64,000 nt of DNA. Source: Thunnus maccoyii. Its lineage: Eukaryota; Chordata; Actinopteri; Scombriformes; Scombridae. The stretch covers positions 27,858,699 to 27,922,698 of the forward strand of contig NC_056550.1 of NCBI RefSeq assembly GCF_910596095.1, written 5' to 3'. Below the pieces are notes generated by a model. The model ran no database searches. It worked only from the letters and a program-made list of their open reading frames with translations, and was not told the origin of the DNA. The position numbers and the translations under genes were made by a program. This document shows, one piece after another, positions 12,216-42,585 of this stretch. Position 1 is the first letter of the stretch; the number at the start of each line of letters is the position of its first letter.

Positions 12216-12637
12216 AAAGAAAAAAAGATTAGAGAAAAAGTCCAAAAACTGAAAACAGATTTGTGTATCAGAACTTTGTTTTTTCTTCTTTCCTCTCCCA
12301 TTAATCATCTCACGACCCCTCAGAGGGGCCCGACCCCTAGGTTGGGAACAACAGTACTAAACTGTATATAAAGTAGTTGAAACTAGCTCCACCTCGAGCA
12401 GCTACAACAGTAACATGCTGCTTACACACTGATGCTTCAGTATTAACAATCTAATGATGCCATGTACGATAAATTAATGCAGAGAAAGTAATGGTTCGGT
12501 CCCTCTGACTGATATATTAACTACATCAAATTCATAATACATTTGTACTTTTACTGTAGTAGTATTTTTAATGCAGGACTTTTACTTGTAATGGAATATT
12601 TTTACATTACTGTATTGGTACTTTTACTGAAGTAAAT
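12216..12637 (-). mobile_element. Truncated hAT-like MITE copy (CAGTGGTGGAA family)
   Basis: Shares with the full copy at 38328-39045 the blocks GAGGGGCCCGACCCCTAGG, ACTGTATATAAAGTAGT and GCAGGACTTTTACTT. Both terminal repeats are missing or eroded. Confidence 0.65.
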
Positions 12638-13104
12638 AGACCACAAAGACAACAACTCCATTTTTGTTCATTTATTTCTCCAAAATTATTTGTTACGTTT
12701 CTGTACAAGTCATTTTTATGACACTCCTCCTGCATTGAACCTGAACATCTTAAACCCGGCCTCCTGCTGTTTTTTTTTGTCTTCATGTCTGACAGACATA
12801 CATCCATCCTGCTCTGCACACAAACACCAACTCTATATTCATCATCATCATCATCATCATCATCACAGCTGCTCCTCAGTTTATCAATCTGTTGGCCACA
12901 AACAACAGGACAGTCAGGTGGTGGTGGTGGTGGTGGTGGTGGTGGGGGAGGGGGGGGCGAGAGGCTGAGGCAGTAACACTGGAAGAGTTTGTCCCACAGA
13001 AACATTTAAAACTGCACCAGGAAACTTATGGACCCAAACAGAAGCAAGGAGTTATTGAACAAAGGAGAAATAGCTCTACAGTTCCCCCTAAACAACTCTT
13101 GGAC

Positions 13105-13975
13105 TAGAGCTGAAATGATTAGTCGATTTATCAATTAGTCAGTTGACAGAAACGTAGCAACAATTTTTTAAAGCCAAAATGCCAAAATTTCACAGCTTCC
13201 AGCTTTTCAAAAGTGAATATTTATAGTGAATGTATTTGCTGGTTTTCTTTGTCTTTGTCAGACAAAACAAGACATTGTGGGAATTGGTATGGGCATTTTA
13301 AACCATTTTCTGATATTTAATTTATCAATTATAACATAATCGTTGAAGCCCTACATTGGACTGAAACGTGACAGAAAATTAACTATTTTGATAATCAATT
13401 GTTTTGATCGTTTTTTAGAAAAAAATGCCAAACATTCCCTTGTCCCAACTTCTGTTTTTTTTTAATCTCATTGTGAACATAATATTTTGGGGTTTTGGAC
13501 TGTTTGTCGGACAAAACAAAAGAAGAGCTGCAACAATGAGTTGATTCATCGATTAGTTGCCAAATATTAAATTAATTGCCAACTATTTTGATAATCAATT
13601 ATGCTTTTGAGTCATTTTTTGAGAAAAAATTCTCTGATTCTAGCTTCTTAAATGTGAATATTTCCTGGTTTCTTTAGTCCTTCCTTTAGTATGACAGTAA
13701 ACTGAATATCTTTGGGTTGTGGACAAAACAAGACATTTGAGGATGTCATCTTGGGCTTTGGGAAGCGTGATCGACAGATTTCACTATTTTCTGACATTTC
13801 ATGGACCAAATAACTTATCGATTAATAATAGTTGTTAGTTGCAGCTCAAAAAACAAAACATTTGAAGACGTCATTCAACTAAATCTTATACACTGGTGCT
13901 TTCGTACATTAATTGTAGAAATATTGCTGATTAAATTTCTAACCACTGACTAATCAATTAATCATTTCACCTCCA
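13105..13975. repeat. Cluster of ATCGATTAAT-type dispersed repeats
   Basis: At least three degenerate copies in tandem, each with a phrase like GAGCTGAAATGATTAGTCG, then TATCAATTA, TGTTTTGTC..ACAAAA and TTTCTGACATTT. Related copies occur near 16755-16990, 20070-20330, 21695-21990, 24965-25255, 28300-28565, 36205-36395 and 51315-51570. Non-autonomous, with no coding capacity. Confidence 0.6.
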
Positions 13976-14399
13976 CAAGAAAATATCCCAAAAATATTCT
14001 GTTGATTTTGACAACATGAAGACACAAATAGAGACCCTGATGTCAGTTTCCAGACTGTCAGTAAACAGTTTACAGTACGATCGAGATTTATCCCGATTAT
14101 GATTTGATCCACAATATGACGTCTACATGGAACCTGGTTCTTCATTTCCTACAGAGAACGATCAGAAACCTGGATGTGTCACATTTCTTTCTGAAACTCC
14201 AGTTTGTGTTATTATCTTTACATGTGCAACACATAACCTGGAAACTCCAACTTCTACCAACGTTATCGACTCTCCACACAAGTTCTCTTTTGGCCAAACG
14301 GGCGAATCTACAGCATCGACTCTTCTCTCTGTTGCAGCCACAGGAGGTATTCAGACTTAAATCTTACCCAGTGCAGCTTTAATTGGCAGATATAACACA

Positions 14400-17300
14400 A
14401 GTAAGGAATGGTCAGCACTGATTGAAACTCATTTAAAAAATAATAAAAGCATTTTTTTTTTAAAAAAAAAAGGAAAAAAAGAAAGTTGGCAATAAGAAAT
14501 CTCACTGTTCAAATATTTCTTGAGGGTTTGAGGATCAGGAGAAAAACTGCAGATTCCTACCAGAACATTTCCCTCCACACAAATCAAAAACAACATTTTA
14601 GGTGATGTGTTTTTCACCCTGAATGTCTTTTAGCGTCCCCACATGGGATTAAAGTCCAGCATGATGTCCTGTAGTGCTGCGTCAGCGGAGGGGGAAATTA
14701 AAAAAGGAACATTTTCCAGCTTCCACTCTGGATTCCCGCTCTCTCCTCCCTGTTCTCATTCATCTCTTAATGTCAGCATTTGCACAAATATGGGGAACAA
14801 ACTTTTTTTTTTTTTTTAACAAGTCTACTTTTTCTTCCCCACCCAAACATTCTTTTACTATCAGTGCAAATGAGGTAGACATGACAACTAAAGACAGCAT
14901 CAGATCACACACAGATCGACTTTCTGCAGCAGTGATGGAGTCACGTGACAGGAGACACACTTCAAGAGATCTCACATCAGTTATTTATCACGGCTGGAGA
15001 AAGCGACCAGATGATTGTTTATTTTCTACCTATTCGGACTGTGCTAAATCAAATGATGAGGTGTTTTTATTTAGAAAAAGAGGAGTGGGGCTTTTTTGTT
15101 GTTGATTTTTGGGAAAGTCTTTCGCACTGTGTCAAAAGAGTGCAAAAAAATAAAAATAGTCTTTATTTTACAGGTCCCTTAATTTTATACAAATTTCAGA
15201 GTAATTTGAAGGTATTGAAAAGTAATTATTAGGAGATTTTACAGAGTAAGGGGAGCAAATTGATATAAATTAAAGGAAAAGCAGGGAAAAAGTGTTATGT
15301 TGGTTTAGTTGGTTGTTATATTTGGGATCATAGTTGTAAATTAGCAAAGACTCTTAATAAATTAAACTCTCTGACAGAAAATACTTTGTTTTCAGTGTAG
15401 TTTTGTGTGTCAAACCATATATTAGAATATTGTTTTTTTTTTTTATCCAATAATTTCCTTAAAGTAGCTGCTGTGTAACTGTTGATTCTCAGGACATTTC
15501 TTATGTGATTTGATGGTATACAGGAAATAAGAGACAGCCTATAATATGCTAACATGTAGTTTGACACAAAACTACACAGTGAACACCAAATTTTTCTGTC
15601 AAACTAAATATATAAACACAAATATAATGACCAACTAAATCGACTTAACACTTTTTTCTGATTTTTCTTAAGAATTTGTACCAAATTGCACTCTCTCTCT
15701 CTCTGTAAAATGACCTTAAAAATTAACCGTTAAATACCCACAAATTATTCTGAAAATTACTTTAAAATTAAAGGAACTTTAAAATAAAAACACGGCACCG
15801 AATGTAGTGAAAATCTGGGAATGCGACTATGGACGCTCCACATTTTAATACTGGCTCAAAAATAATAATAAAAAAAAAAGAATAAAAATAAAAAAGTAGA
15901 ATGCAGCCCTGCCCAGTAGACTCTTCCCCTGAGACCTCGACAGGAATGCTGGGAAAGGTAGTCCTTTTGTCCTCCTTAAAAACATTAATATTGGTTTTTT
16001 TTTTGTTTTTTTTAATAGCTCTATCACAGTAACATTGCGCGTATTCCCCACCTAGTGGTCAAAATTGGCAATTACATTAAAAAAAAAAAAAAACTTAAAA
16101 ATTAGCATACAACATAAATATTACAACTGCAGTAGTAGTAATAATAATGATAGCATCTATTTGTCTGCATCTATTACAAATTGGTATGACTCACGTGACA
16201 AAATAATCATTATTATTACTCTAACACAGTCTCAAAGTTAGTGCTTATATGTACACTTGTAAGTACAATGCAAGTCAAAAGTGTTTCAACAGTGAACAAT
16301 CTTCAACATACCTGCTACATCAAACAGGTATCTTACATTTATATGCATTTATATAAATAGGTAGTGTGCATGTTATCCATACAAATGCCGTCTGTACACA
16401 AGTTCCATGCACTGAATTGTACTAATCATTAATGCACATGTACATCTTATCAACAGATGCAGACAGAACGTGGGTGAACAGGTGGAGGTGGAGGTGGAGG
16501 TGTAGGTAAGCTGTCAGCGCTGTACACACACACACTCACGCGCACACGCACACACACACACACACATATATAACCCACTTTTCAGCAACGTTTGCACGCA
16601 GATTTTAGTGCTCGGCTCACTCAAAAATACTCTCTGGCAGCTTCCTTTTAAAGGAACACGCCGTCGCTTTGGGAGATTTTTTTTTTTTCTTATTTGGTGT
16701 GTTAACAGAAGTCAGAGAAGATTTATCATCATCTGTGTGTTCAGTATAGAGATTGATAGAGCTGCATCGATTAGTTTATGGACAGAAAATTAATCGGTTA
16801 ATTCTTTTGAATCATTTTTTTTAAAAGAAATGATGTCCAAAAATATATAACAGCTTCTCAAATGTGTATGTGTTCTGGTTTCTTTAGTCCTCTATGACAG
16901 TAAACTGTATATTTTTGTTGTTGTGGACAAAACAACACATTTGGTGACATCATCTTGGGCTTTGGGAAACACTGATCGTTTCCTTGGAGCAGCGTCTGTA
17001 CTGAACACTCAGAGTTTAAACTGATCTTCTCCTCTGACTCCAGTTAAAACAGCAAACATTCCCCAAACCGTCTGCGTGTTTCTTTAAGAAGACTTAAAGG
17101 GCAGTGGTAGAGTTGTCTTGGGTCAGCCCAACAAAGAAGATGGCAGTGTTTTTTTTGTTTTTTGTACTTGTCATATACAGAATCTTATCACTACAAATAA
17201 AAGAAATGTGTTTTCAAGAAATCTTCCCTTGGTCGACTCCTGTGCTGTCCCCCCCCCCCCCCCCCCCGGCCCCCACTGAATGTATGAAACACATAGAAAT

Positions 17301-18160
17301 CAAAAACTGGGTTTACAATTTACCGTTATTTACATAGTTACAGTGGTTTTTAAAGCACCGCTAGCCAAGTGGAAGCTCCACAACTTTCGCTCGGTTCAGA
17401 TACCTGCAAAGATCCAAACTGGAAACCCGAAAAAAAAACCAAAAAAAAACATCCATTTAAACCTTAAAGGTGAAACCTGCTGTGACGATAAACACCTGAA
17501 CCTCTCAGAATGATCCAACAGGCAGTTAAAACTGTCTCAGCACAAAGTCAATACTGTGCAATGGATTCAATGTGTTACAGAATGAACAAATGTACTCAAG
17601 CTTTGTTTTTCGTTGGATCTCACGTGCTGCGACTTGTTCATTCTGCAACACATGGCTCATTTTCACATGTGGACATGATATCCGATTCAGATTTTAGCCA
17701 CTTTTATTTTTATATATTTTTGGATTTTGTTTCATCGGTTTGAAGAAGAGTCCGACTCTTCCACACAGAGCTCTCTTATTAAAACGCTGCTGCTTATTCT
17801 GTAGTGACTCAAAAACCAAAAAGGAAAGGGTATCCTCTCTTTCTTTTCTTGTGCATCAAGAACTGTTAAAAGTCCCGACACACTTCGAGAAAGGAGATAT
17901 AAAAATTCAATTCTCTAAATCAGGGGCTTTGCTTTTTTTTTTTTTTTTTAAAATGATCGATTTGCTCTGCGTCAGATCTGTGAAGCCTCTTAAAGATCTA
18001 AAAAATGTAACCTAACCACTTCCTCCCTTTCGCTCTGTTAGATGAGCCTCGTTCTACTTCTGTCTGCTCGCTTCAGCTGAAGCAGCTTGTAGCCCTGTTT
18101 GTTTCTCACAGACGCAGAACGACGCTCACAGATCAGAGCGGCGAGGAGAAGCCGGCGGCT
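14400..18160 (-). other. taok2: Probable 3' UTR and downstream flank of taok2
   Basis: Directly follows the taok2 stop on the - strand and holds no credible ORF. Minus-strand AATAAA hexamers occur (for example at 17703-17708), but the true cleavage site cannot be chosen. TGTANATA Pumilio-type sites on the - strand are at 16248-16255 and 17327-17334. A (GGTGGA)n-like stretch lies near 16480-16505, a CA/CG-rich tract at 16525-16566, and a poly-C run near 17250-17266. TAO kinase transcripts often have long 3' UTRs; extent here is inference. Confidence 0.4.
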
Positions 18161-34824
<16,664 letters not shown>

Positions 34825-36769
34825 GGCCAGGGCCTGGAAAAAACAGGGAACAACACACGTTAGTGCCGGGAGACTGCGGTGAACTCTCAAGTAAATCATG
34901 ATCATGGCTAATAATTACTTCCTGTGGTTCACTGTGGTTGTACGCCGTGGTTCCCAACCTGTCAAAAACATTTCTGAAACAAAAATATTACACTTATTCA
35001 GACATTCCTCTAATGTTTACCCATTTCTTGTGATTTACTGGATGATTTTACCTTTTGGGCTTCTTAATTTATTCAAATTCAAAGTCACAAGCCAAAAAAC
35101 TGTTTTTAAAAAGACAAATCTGCGACATCTTTCACTTATAAATTGCTGTTATATACACATAAGTATTGTTTCTATTATATACACATATATGGAGTTTGAC
35201 CTATAGTATAAAATATAAACCATAACTGTATTAGCCTTTTTTACTCCAGTGTTTACAGATATTTCTGATGAAAGCAACAGAAAACATTAACTTGAATTTT
35301 GGTTGATGTCTAGAAACACCTGACAATCACTTTGTTCCAATCGTGTGTTTAGAGTTTCAGTGAAGGGACTTCCCTTTGGTTTATATTTGGATCATTGGCT
35401 GTGTGCCCGTTTTGATTTTGAAGGATGTGAAGCGTCTGTTTTCCACTTCAGTTGGGCAGAAAACTAATTAATGTGTTAAACATGCTGGAAAATGCATTCT
35501 TGTACTGTTGTAAAGTGACCCATTTGCAAAATCCCCATCATGTGGATGAATCAGACTTTATCAGCTTCCCTGATATTCCAAATCCATGTTCAACCGCTCA
35601 AATATTCCGTAATATTGCAGAAATTTCATGTCTGGCTCCTTTTGGCGTAACACCTCTCTGGTGACAGAAAACAGCCTTAATCTTCCAGCTGATCTGTGGT
35701 ATTTAGGACAGTAACTGGTACGGGCAGGAACCAAAACCCGGTTCCAAATCAGAACCAAATCCAAAGTGCAAAGAACCAGGTACCCATTTAAAAAAACAAC
35801 TGTTGAACAGGAGTAATTCCTGGTGGGTTTTTTCCACATACTAACATACAGTAAAACACTGAGAAAGAAATTATGTCCATTATGCAGCAGTGCTTTATGC
35901 TAACAAGCCACTTAGCATGCTAGCTTGAAGCATTGTCCTTAAAGTATTATGAACCTGATGCTAGCAGGAAGCTAACAGTGTAACGCTTAACTACCTACTG
36001 ATTCAGACTGGACCCAGACAGCAACATAAATACCCGTCAGCCTCACACATTAACAGCTTTTCTTTTAAACATGGAGACTGACAGCAACCGTTTAAGCACT
36101 TTGACTTTGACAGTGAGCTGCACCAGACAACACAATCCCATCTCATTGTAACATGATAACACGACCGACGATGTCTACAAGCTTCACACGAAACACAGTT
36201 TCATCCAGACCAGTGTCTCATCTGATTCTCTGACCAAAGATATTCAGTTTACTATCAAATATGACAAAGAAAAACAGAAAATTGTCACATTTGAGAAGCT
36301 GGAAACAGGATATTTGGAATTTTTGCTTGAAACAATTATTAAAGTAGTTACCAATCCATTTTCCAAGGATTAATTAATCAACTTTTCTTGCTCTAAACAA
36401 TTTACTAAAAAAGGGCCAATAACAATGTGATGAGGATAAATATTGATGAAAAACTGATGTCAGACAGAAAAGTGATGCTGTAGACCTGTTTTCTGTGTTA
36501 AATAACTGAATTAATCACATTTAACAAACTGAATCTTTCCTCTAGTAGGTGTCAGTACAGCCCCAGAACACGGTCACATCCGCTTATTTCAGGGCGAGGA
36601 AGAACCATGAGAAAATCACTTAGTGCTCCTTTTAATGTCTCAACCATGACGGTCGTCATGAGACTGTTCTGAATATAGTGGCTCACATTCTGATGAAGAC
36701 AATGTGGCTTCAAACGGCTCAACAGAACGAGTTTAAAGGACTGAGTCATGAGCAGAACTCTGAAGAGAC

Positions 36770-37265
36770 TCAGCAGCCAGACATTTCTTCATTCAGGAGC
36801 GGCTGAGTGACACTAAAATGAGAAAAGCTGGTCCACCTTAAGGTCAGTCCACCTTAAGTGAGCGTGGTTAGGTTAGGCTAACCCATTGTTGCTAACTTCA
36901 GGGCTAAGCCTCTTCACTTTTCCAGCAGATGGGGAACAGACAAGACTTTTCTTGGTCATGAGAAGCTGCAGCATTTATGAACTGACAGATCGACGGCTTA
37001 CCGCGAACCTTTTCATCTGATCCGCTCGCATTCAACGTCACTTTTCTGCTGCTCGCTCAACCTCACACTCACTACGCACACATTACGCACTGCCCTGTTC
37101 CTTAAAGCAGCTCTGCTACTCTTATAACAGCACCTTTCACGTGGATGTCCTTTGAAGAACGAGGAGAGGGAGGACAACTCAAAACAATTCCACGGTAACG
37201 TCGGGTGTAGCCCATGATTGTGTGAAATTTTTAGCAGCAGCGCAACGCTAAACTAACGTGACCAA
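36770..37265. mobile_element. hAT-like element fragment, relative of 6008-6428
   Basis: Shares CAGCCAGACATTTCT, GTTAGGCTAAC, CCTTTCACGT.GATGTCCTTTGAAGAA, CAAAACAATTCC and GTGTGAAATTTT with the copy in the NLR intron. No transposase frame. Confidence 0.5.
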
Positions 37266-38327
37266 ACTCGTCATAATAAAGGAACATGTCACCCTGTGCA
37301 GCGGTGTGGCTCATTGATGTGTTTTTAATAGTTCTTGGACAACAACAGAGGTTCACAGCGACTGGCGCATCAGGTTGGAGTTGGAGAAACCAATCAAGAG
37401 AAAAAACATGAATCTTAATCTAAATACATTTAATCAGATGCATAAGAGTCCACGGTGTGTGTTGTCTTATGCATCTAGTGATCAGAGAGCAACAGAAAGC
37501 CAAACTGACGGCTCTATATTGTCGTCTTCACCATGACGGTACAACTCAAATCAAAGATTGATATAAATAAGTCCATGAAAACCCAAAGATGAGCCGAGCT
37601 GAGCTTCAAATCAGATCATCTGACTAAATCAGCCAAATGAATGTAATCTCAGCCTGCACACTGAGCCGCGGTTACTGACAAATGCAACATCATTTTATAA
37701 TGGGGTTAATGTAGATGCTCATCCTTGAGTGTCAGCTGGAGCCCTGAGGAGAGCCGGCAACATAACCAGGCCTCTGTGATTCGGTGAATGCATGAAAACA
37801 CGGCCTCGGGGTCTCTGTTTAATGCAGTACAGCAAGGCTTGTTCCTTTTAAAGCATTGCTGTGTAAACGCACAGATTCCCACCCTCCTACCCCCCCCCCC
37901 TACTCAACATTCCTTCAAAATGCGGTCAACCAATTTCCAATTATATATTATGTGGCGCTCAGTGGTATCATGGTGTTCAGACCAAGGCAAGGAAGCAGAC
38001 GCATGCAGCTACTGTCTACAGTCAGGAGAAAAACAACCAAGCTGAAAACTGTGAAAGACACAAGAACGTTTGTCTACAAGAAGAACAGCAAGTTTCTCCA
38101 AATTAAGAAGAGAAATGGGGCATCCTAATAGCCTGAAGTGTCTAGAATGTAACTGTTGTTTCAGATCAGGCCAGGGACCTTTTATCACATCTTTCCTTTC
38201 ATGTTTCTTACTGTTCTTCACCATCATCTTTAATATTAAAAGATAGCAATGAAATTATCTGCAGCCAACAAATAGAGTTGTTTATTTGTGTTAAGAGTCC
38301 ACATGAATGAACCAGTGATGTGATATT

Positions 38328-39045
38328 CAGTGGTAGAAAGTTACTAAGTACATTTACTCTAGTATTGTACTTAAGTACAAGTTTGAGGTACTTGTACTTT
38401 ACTTGAGTATTTCCATGTGATGCTACTTTCTACATTTCAGAGGGAAATATTGTACTTTCTACTCCACTACATTTATTTGACAGCTTTAGTTACTTTTCAG
38501 ATGAAGATTTGACACAATGGATAATATAACAAGCTTTTAAAATACAACACATTGTTAAAGATGAAACCAGTGGTTTCCAACCTTTTTGGCTTTTGACGTC
38601 TTACAAAAAGCAGTGTGTAGTCGGGGTCACATTTCACATGTCTATGAGTTGTTAACAGCTCCACCAAATAGTGATTTTTCCCTCTAAACTTCTCACATGC
38701 TTTCATTTCAATAACGGCCCCTCAGATTTATCTGCTGACCCTTTTGAGGGGCCCGACCCCTAGGTTGGGAACCACTGGACTAAACTAGCTAACTGTATAT
38801 AAAGTAGTGTAAACTAGCTCCACCTCCAGCAGCTACAACAGTAACATGCTGCTCTAACACTGATGCTTCACTATTAATAATCTAATGATGTCATATATAA
38901 TGATATATCAGTCAGAGGGACCAAACCACTACTTTTACTGCAATACTTTAACTACATCAAGCTCATAATACTTATGTACTTTTACTGGAGTAGGATTTTT
39001 CATGCAGGACTTTTACTTCTGATCTGAGTACTTCTTCCACCACTG
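38328..39045 (-). mobile_element. Full-length hAT-like MITE (CAGTGGTAGAA...TTCCACCACTG)
   Basis: Begins CAGTGGTAGAAAGTTACT and ends TACTTCTTCCACCACTG, giving short terminal inverted repeats. Flanks GTGATATT and GTGAAAAT are a possible degenerate 8-bp target-site duplication, which would fit hAT. About 718 bp, no transposase. The family recurs at 12216, 41095, 50030, 54742 and 61214. Confidence 0.7.
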
Positions 39046-40224
39046 GTGAAAATCCAGGTTTATAAATTAGGACATACAATAATGTGTTTGAAAATGTCAC
39101 CCATTTTCTGGCTCCTTAACTCAAAGTTAAAAAACAAAAAAACACTAAATCATTCACCATTGATGAAATAAGAAAAGGCCTCATAGCAGCTATTTCTGTC
39201 ATTTTCCAAAGAACAGAGTTCTTCTCACACAAGTTTTAGCAATTGACCACTTGGGAAACAACTTTCCTCGACTTCCTACTTGGAAAAAACAAACTCACAC
39301 AAGTTCAATCAAGTTCAATGTGAAGGCAGCATAAGACTCTAAAAACAGAGAAGGAAAAAGGGAAACAGCTCCAGACAGTTCTTTTTTTAAATAGTGACAT
39401 GAAATTTGGTGTGTCAGTGGTGCCTAATGACCAGGATCACATGGCTGAACCCAGCCCTGACTTGGAAACAGTTTTGCACAGTAGAACCTCCTTGTTGTGG
39501 AGTTTGTGTAACATTAGCACAGACCGGGTTTAAAAAGAAAACATTTATCAGTTCCAGTAAGCATCACCTCCAAAAATTAAACCAAGGCAATTCCTCATTT
39601 TAAATGAAACACAAGTGGTTGATTCACAGGCAATGAAGGATGAACCACTTTCACTGGGCGTGGTCCTAAATGTAAAGAAACATTGAAATATCCACAAACC
39701 GCATGTTTATTTACAATGAACACATCTAAACTACTAAATAGTAGGTGTGTAACCATATGTGTATTCGTCCAAACTGTTCTGTACAGGATGTTCAGTTTGG
39801 TAAGCGACTTCTTTGGTTCGGTATGCTCCGTGACCCAAACAATTTATGTCAAAATAGTTCTATAATTCCTTTACTCTGACGTGCGAGACAATAACTCTAG
39901 ATCTCGAGCTATTTCACTGCAGCACGACTAAACTGTGTCAGTACGTGAACACGGACAGCTGCAGATGCCACGGACAGGGAGTTGATGTGTTTATACTACG
40001 TTCTGGGGTCCGTTTGGAGGACGTCTTCCACACATGCTCAGTAGATCGCCGTCTACAGGAAGACAGCATTATGACAGCGTGGACACAACAAACTGCAGGT
40101 ACGGATGTCCACACAGAGCCTACGCGAACACCCTCTGATGACGACATTTATTTTACGCGGACCGTCGCGGCATCTATAATTTCAGCTATAGTTTCCACTG
40201 CAGCACAACTAAATTGTGTCAGTA

Positions 40225-40565
40225 ATAGTTTCCATCTATCCATTTTCCGCAGCTTATTTGGGACCGGGTCGCAGTGGCATCAGACTGAGTAAGGAAACCC
40301 AGACATCCTTCAACCTGGCAACACCCTCCAGCTCCTCCTGGGGGATCCCAAAGTGTTCCCAGGCCAGTAGAGATATGTAGTCCCTCTAGTGTGTTCTGGG
40401 TCTGCCCTCGGGGTCTCCTACCAGTTGGACGTGCCTGGAACACCTCCAGAAGGAGGTGTCGTAACCAGGTGCCCAATCCATCTCAGCTGGCTCCTCACCC
40501 GATGTCTCAGACTCAGCCCAGACGCTCTCCAGAGGAAATTCATTTCAGCCGCTTGTATCCGTGAT
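40225..40565 (-). mobile_element. LINE ORF2 C-terminal fragment (Rex1/RTE-like)
   Basis: The minus strand reads LRHLLLEVFQARPTGRRPRG, then TLEGLHISTGLGTLW and PGGAGGCCQVEGCLGFL. This is a decayed form of the fish LINE ending with VFRARPTGRRPRGRPRTRW and RDYIS.LAWERLG. The family assignment between Rex1 and RTE is uncertain. Confidence 0.65.
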
Positions 40566-41094
40566 GTCATTCTTTCAGTCATTTCTAAGTAAGATGTGTG
40601 GCTTTGATTTCAAGTTTACATAAGCATTACATCGACTTCTCCCCTGAAACAGAAACCTCACGTCTACAAAGTCGGTTTCATTTGGATATTGCCGCATCAT
40701 AAATGCTAGTAATTCTGCCCTTATAATGACTTATCAATAGAAATTAAAGGACAGTTTCGCTGATTTTCAACTTTATCTCTACCTAACCGCATTAGGGATA
40801 TAGTGTGAAACACACCTGCAATTGTTGAGGAGTATACTGCCGAGGAAATGCAGTGGAGAGAGGCCGATGCTGTGTGCAATGCATCCTTGTACACGTAGGC
40901 ACTGCCAGCACAGCTCCGCAAGCAGGAAAAATCAGCTTTCACTTCAATGAAGTTGCCTTTTGTTGCTTTATTCTCACTGAATTACGTATATTAACGGTAA
41001 GTGGAGAAATAGCATTAAAGTTGGCTAATGTTAGCAGAATAAATGCAAAAATGAGACGATCTATCAGGATGAAATGACTTAACGGCTTAGTCAG

Positions 41095-42585
41095 CAGTGG
41101 AAGAAGTACTCAGATCCTTTTCTTAAGTAGAAGTACCACTACAGCAATATAAAAATACTCCATTACAAGTAAAAGTCCTGCATGAAAAATCCTACCATAG
41201 TAAAAGTACATAAGTATTATGAGCTTGATGTAGTTAAAATATTGCAGTAAAAGTAAAAGTACATAAGTATTATGAGCTTGATGTAGTAAAGTATTGCAGT
41301 AAAAGTACATAAGTATTATGAGCTTGATGTAGTTAAAGTATTGCAGTAAAAGTAGTGGTTTGGTCCCTCTGACTGATATATTATTATATATGACATCATT
41401 AGATTATTAATAGTGAAGCATCAGTGTTAGAGCAGCATGTTACTGTTGTAGCTGCTGGAGGTGGAGCAAGTAATATAACTATGGACGTCATAACAGCTCT
41501 CTAAAAGTCAAGCCAAAATATCTGGATCGCCCCCTGGTGGCTGGCTCCAGTATAGTCGTAAGTCCCACCTCCTCCATGTTAGCGGATGGGACGAGCTAAA
41601 CTAAAAATATCAATTTAGCCTACACGTCAAACAAATTTTTCCCAAAGAATTATCGTAATGATGTTTGTCTGAGTGCTCATTTTTCTGATAATTTTGTTTT
41701 TAATTAGTTATTTGACATTATGAAAAGAGCGTGTGATGTCATGATTGACAGCTGTAACAGCAACTCTCAAACCTCCTCAGGCAGCAGGACGGCTGAGGCG
41801 GCGTGTCCTGACGGCCATCATTCCGCCGCCCAACTCTGCTGCGCACACTCTGGCCCCAAATGACGTCACACAAGCAAGATGGCAGCTCCCAAAAAGGAGA
41901 TATACTGGCTTCACTTTTGTATAGCAGCAGGAAGTGGAGATGTGTCATCCATCATTAAATACAGCCAGTGATTTATATACAGTTAGCTAGTTTAGTCCAG
42001 TGGTTCCCAACCTAAGGGTCGGGGCCCCTCCAAAGGGTCAGCAGATAAATCTGAGGGGTGGTGAGATGATTAATGGGAGAGGAAAGAAGAAAAAACAAAG
42101 TTCTGATACACAAATCTGTTTTCAGTTTTTGGACTTTTTCTCTAATCTTTGATTTTTGCTGAAATATTGGATCATTTGAACATTTATTGAAATGAAAGCA
42201 TGTGAGAAGTTTAGAGGGAAAAATCACTATTTGGTGGAGCTGTTAACAACTCATAGACATGTGAAATGTGACCCCGACTACACACTGCTTTTTGTAAGAC
42301 GTCAAAAGACAAAAAAGGTTGGAAACCACTGGTTTCATCTTTAACAATGTGTTGTATTTTAAAAGCTTGTTATATTATCCATTGTGTCAAATCTTCATCT
42401 GAAAAGTAACTAAAGCTGTCAAATAAATGTAGTGGAGTAGAAAGTACAATATTTCCATCTGAAATGTAGTGGTGTGGAAGTATAAAGTAGCATCAAATGG
42501 AAATACTTAAGTAAAGTACAAATACCTGAAAATTGCAATTAAGTACAGTGCTTGAGTAAATGTACTTTGTTATTTTCCACCACTG
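41095..42585 (+). mobile_element. hAT-like MITE with nested insertion
   Basis: Begins CAGTGGAAGAAGTACTCAGA and ends TTATTTTCCACCACTG. It is expanded to about 1.5 kb by a short tandem array (41200-41355, phrase GTACATAAGTATTATGAGC three times) and by an inserted repeat at about 41475-41960. Confidence 0.65.
41475..41960. repeat. Repeat nested in the MITE at 41095-42585
   Basis: Interrupts the MITE between TGGAGGTGGAGC and the resumed TTATATACAGTTAGC. Carries CGCCCCCTGGTGGCTGGCTC, CAAGATGGCAGCTCCC and ACTGGCTTCACTTTTGTA, phrases I recall from a common fish dispersed repeat. No ORF. Confidence 0.5.

Larger units (their letters stand above)
10550..14400. other. Gene-poor spacer between the NLR and taok2 loci
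   Basis: No supported gene. Contains LINE and MITE relics (listed), simple repeats (ATC)n at 12839-12867 and (GGT)n at 12917-12945 followed by a G-rich run, and several degenerate copies of an AATCGATTAAT-rich repeat (13105-13975). The His-, Ser- and Gly-rich reading frames over 12690-12976 are translations of these microsatellites. Confidence 0.6.

Noticed and set aside
12690-12976. Poly-His, poly-Ser, poly-Trp and poly-Gly reading frames
   Set aside because: They are six-frame translations of (ATC)n and (GGT)n microsatellites.
15940-15970. ZNF143/STAF-like site (ACTACCTTTCCCAGCATTCC on - strand)
   Set aside because: Resembles the consensus but sits in presumed 3' flank with no promoter evidence, and similar phrases occur in fish repeats.
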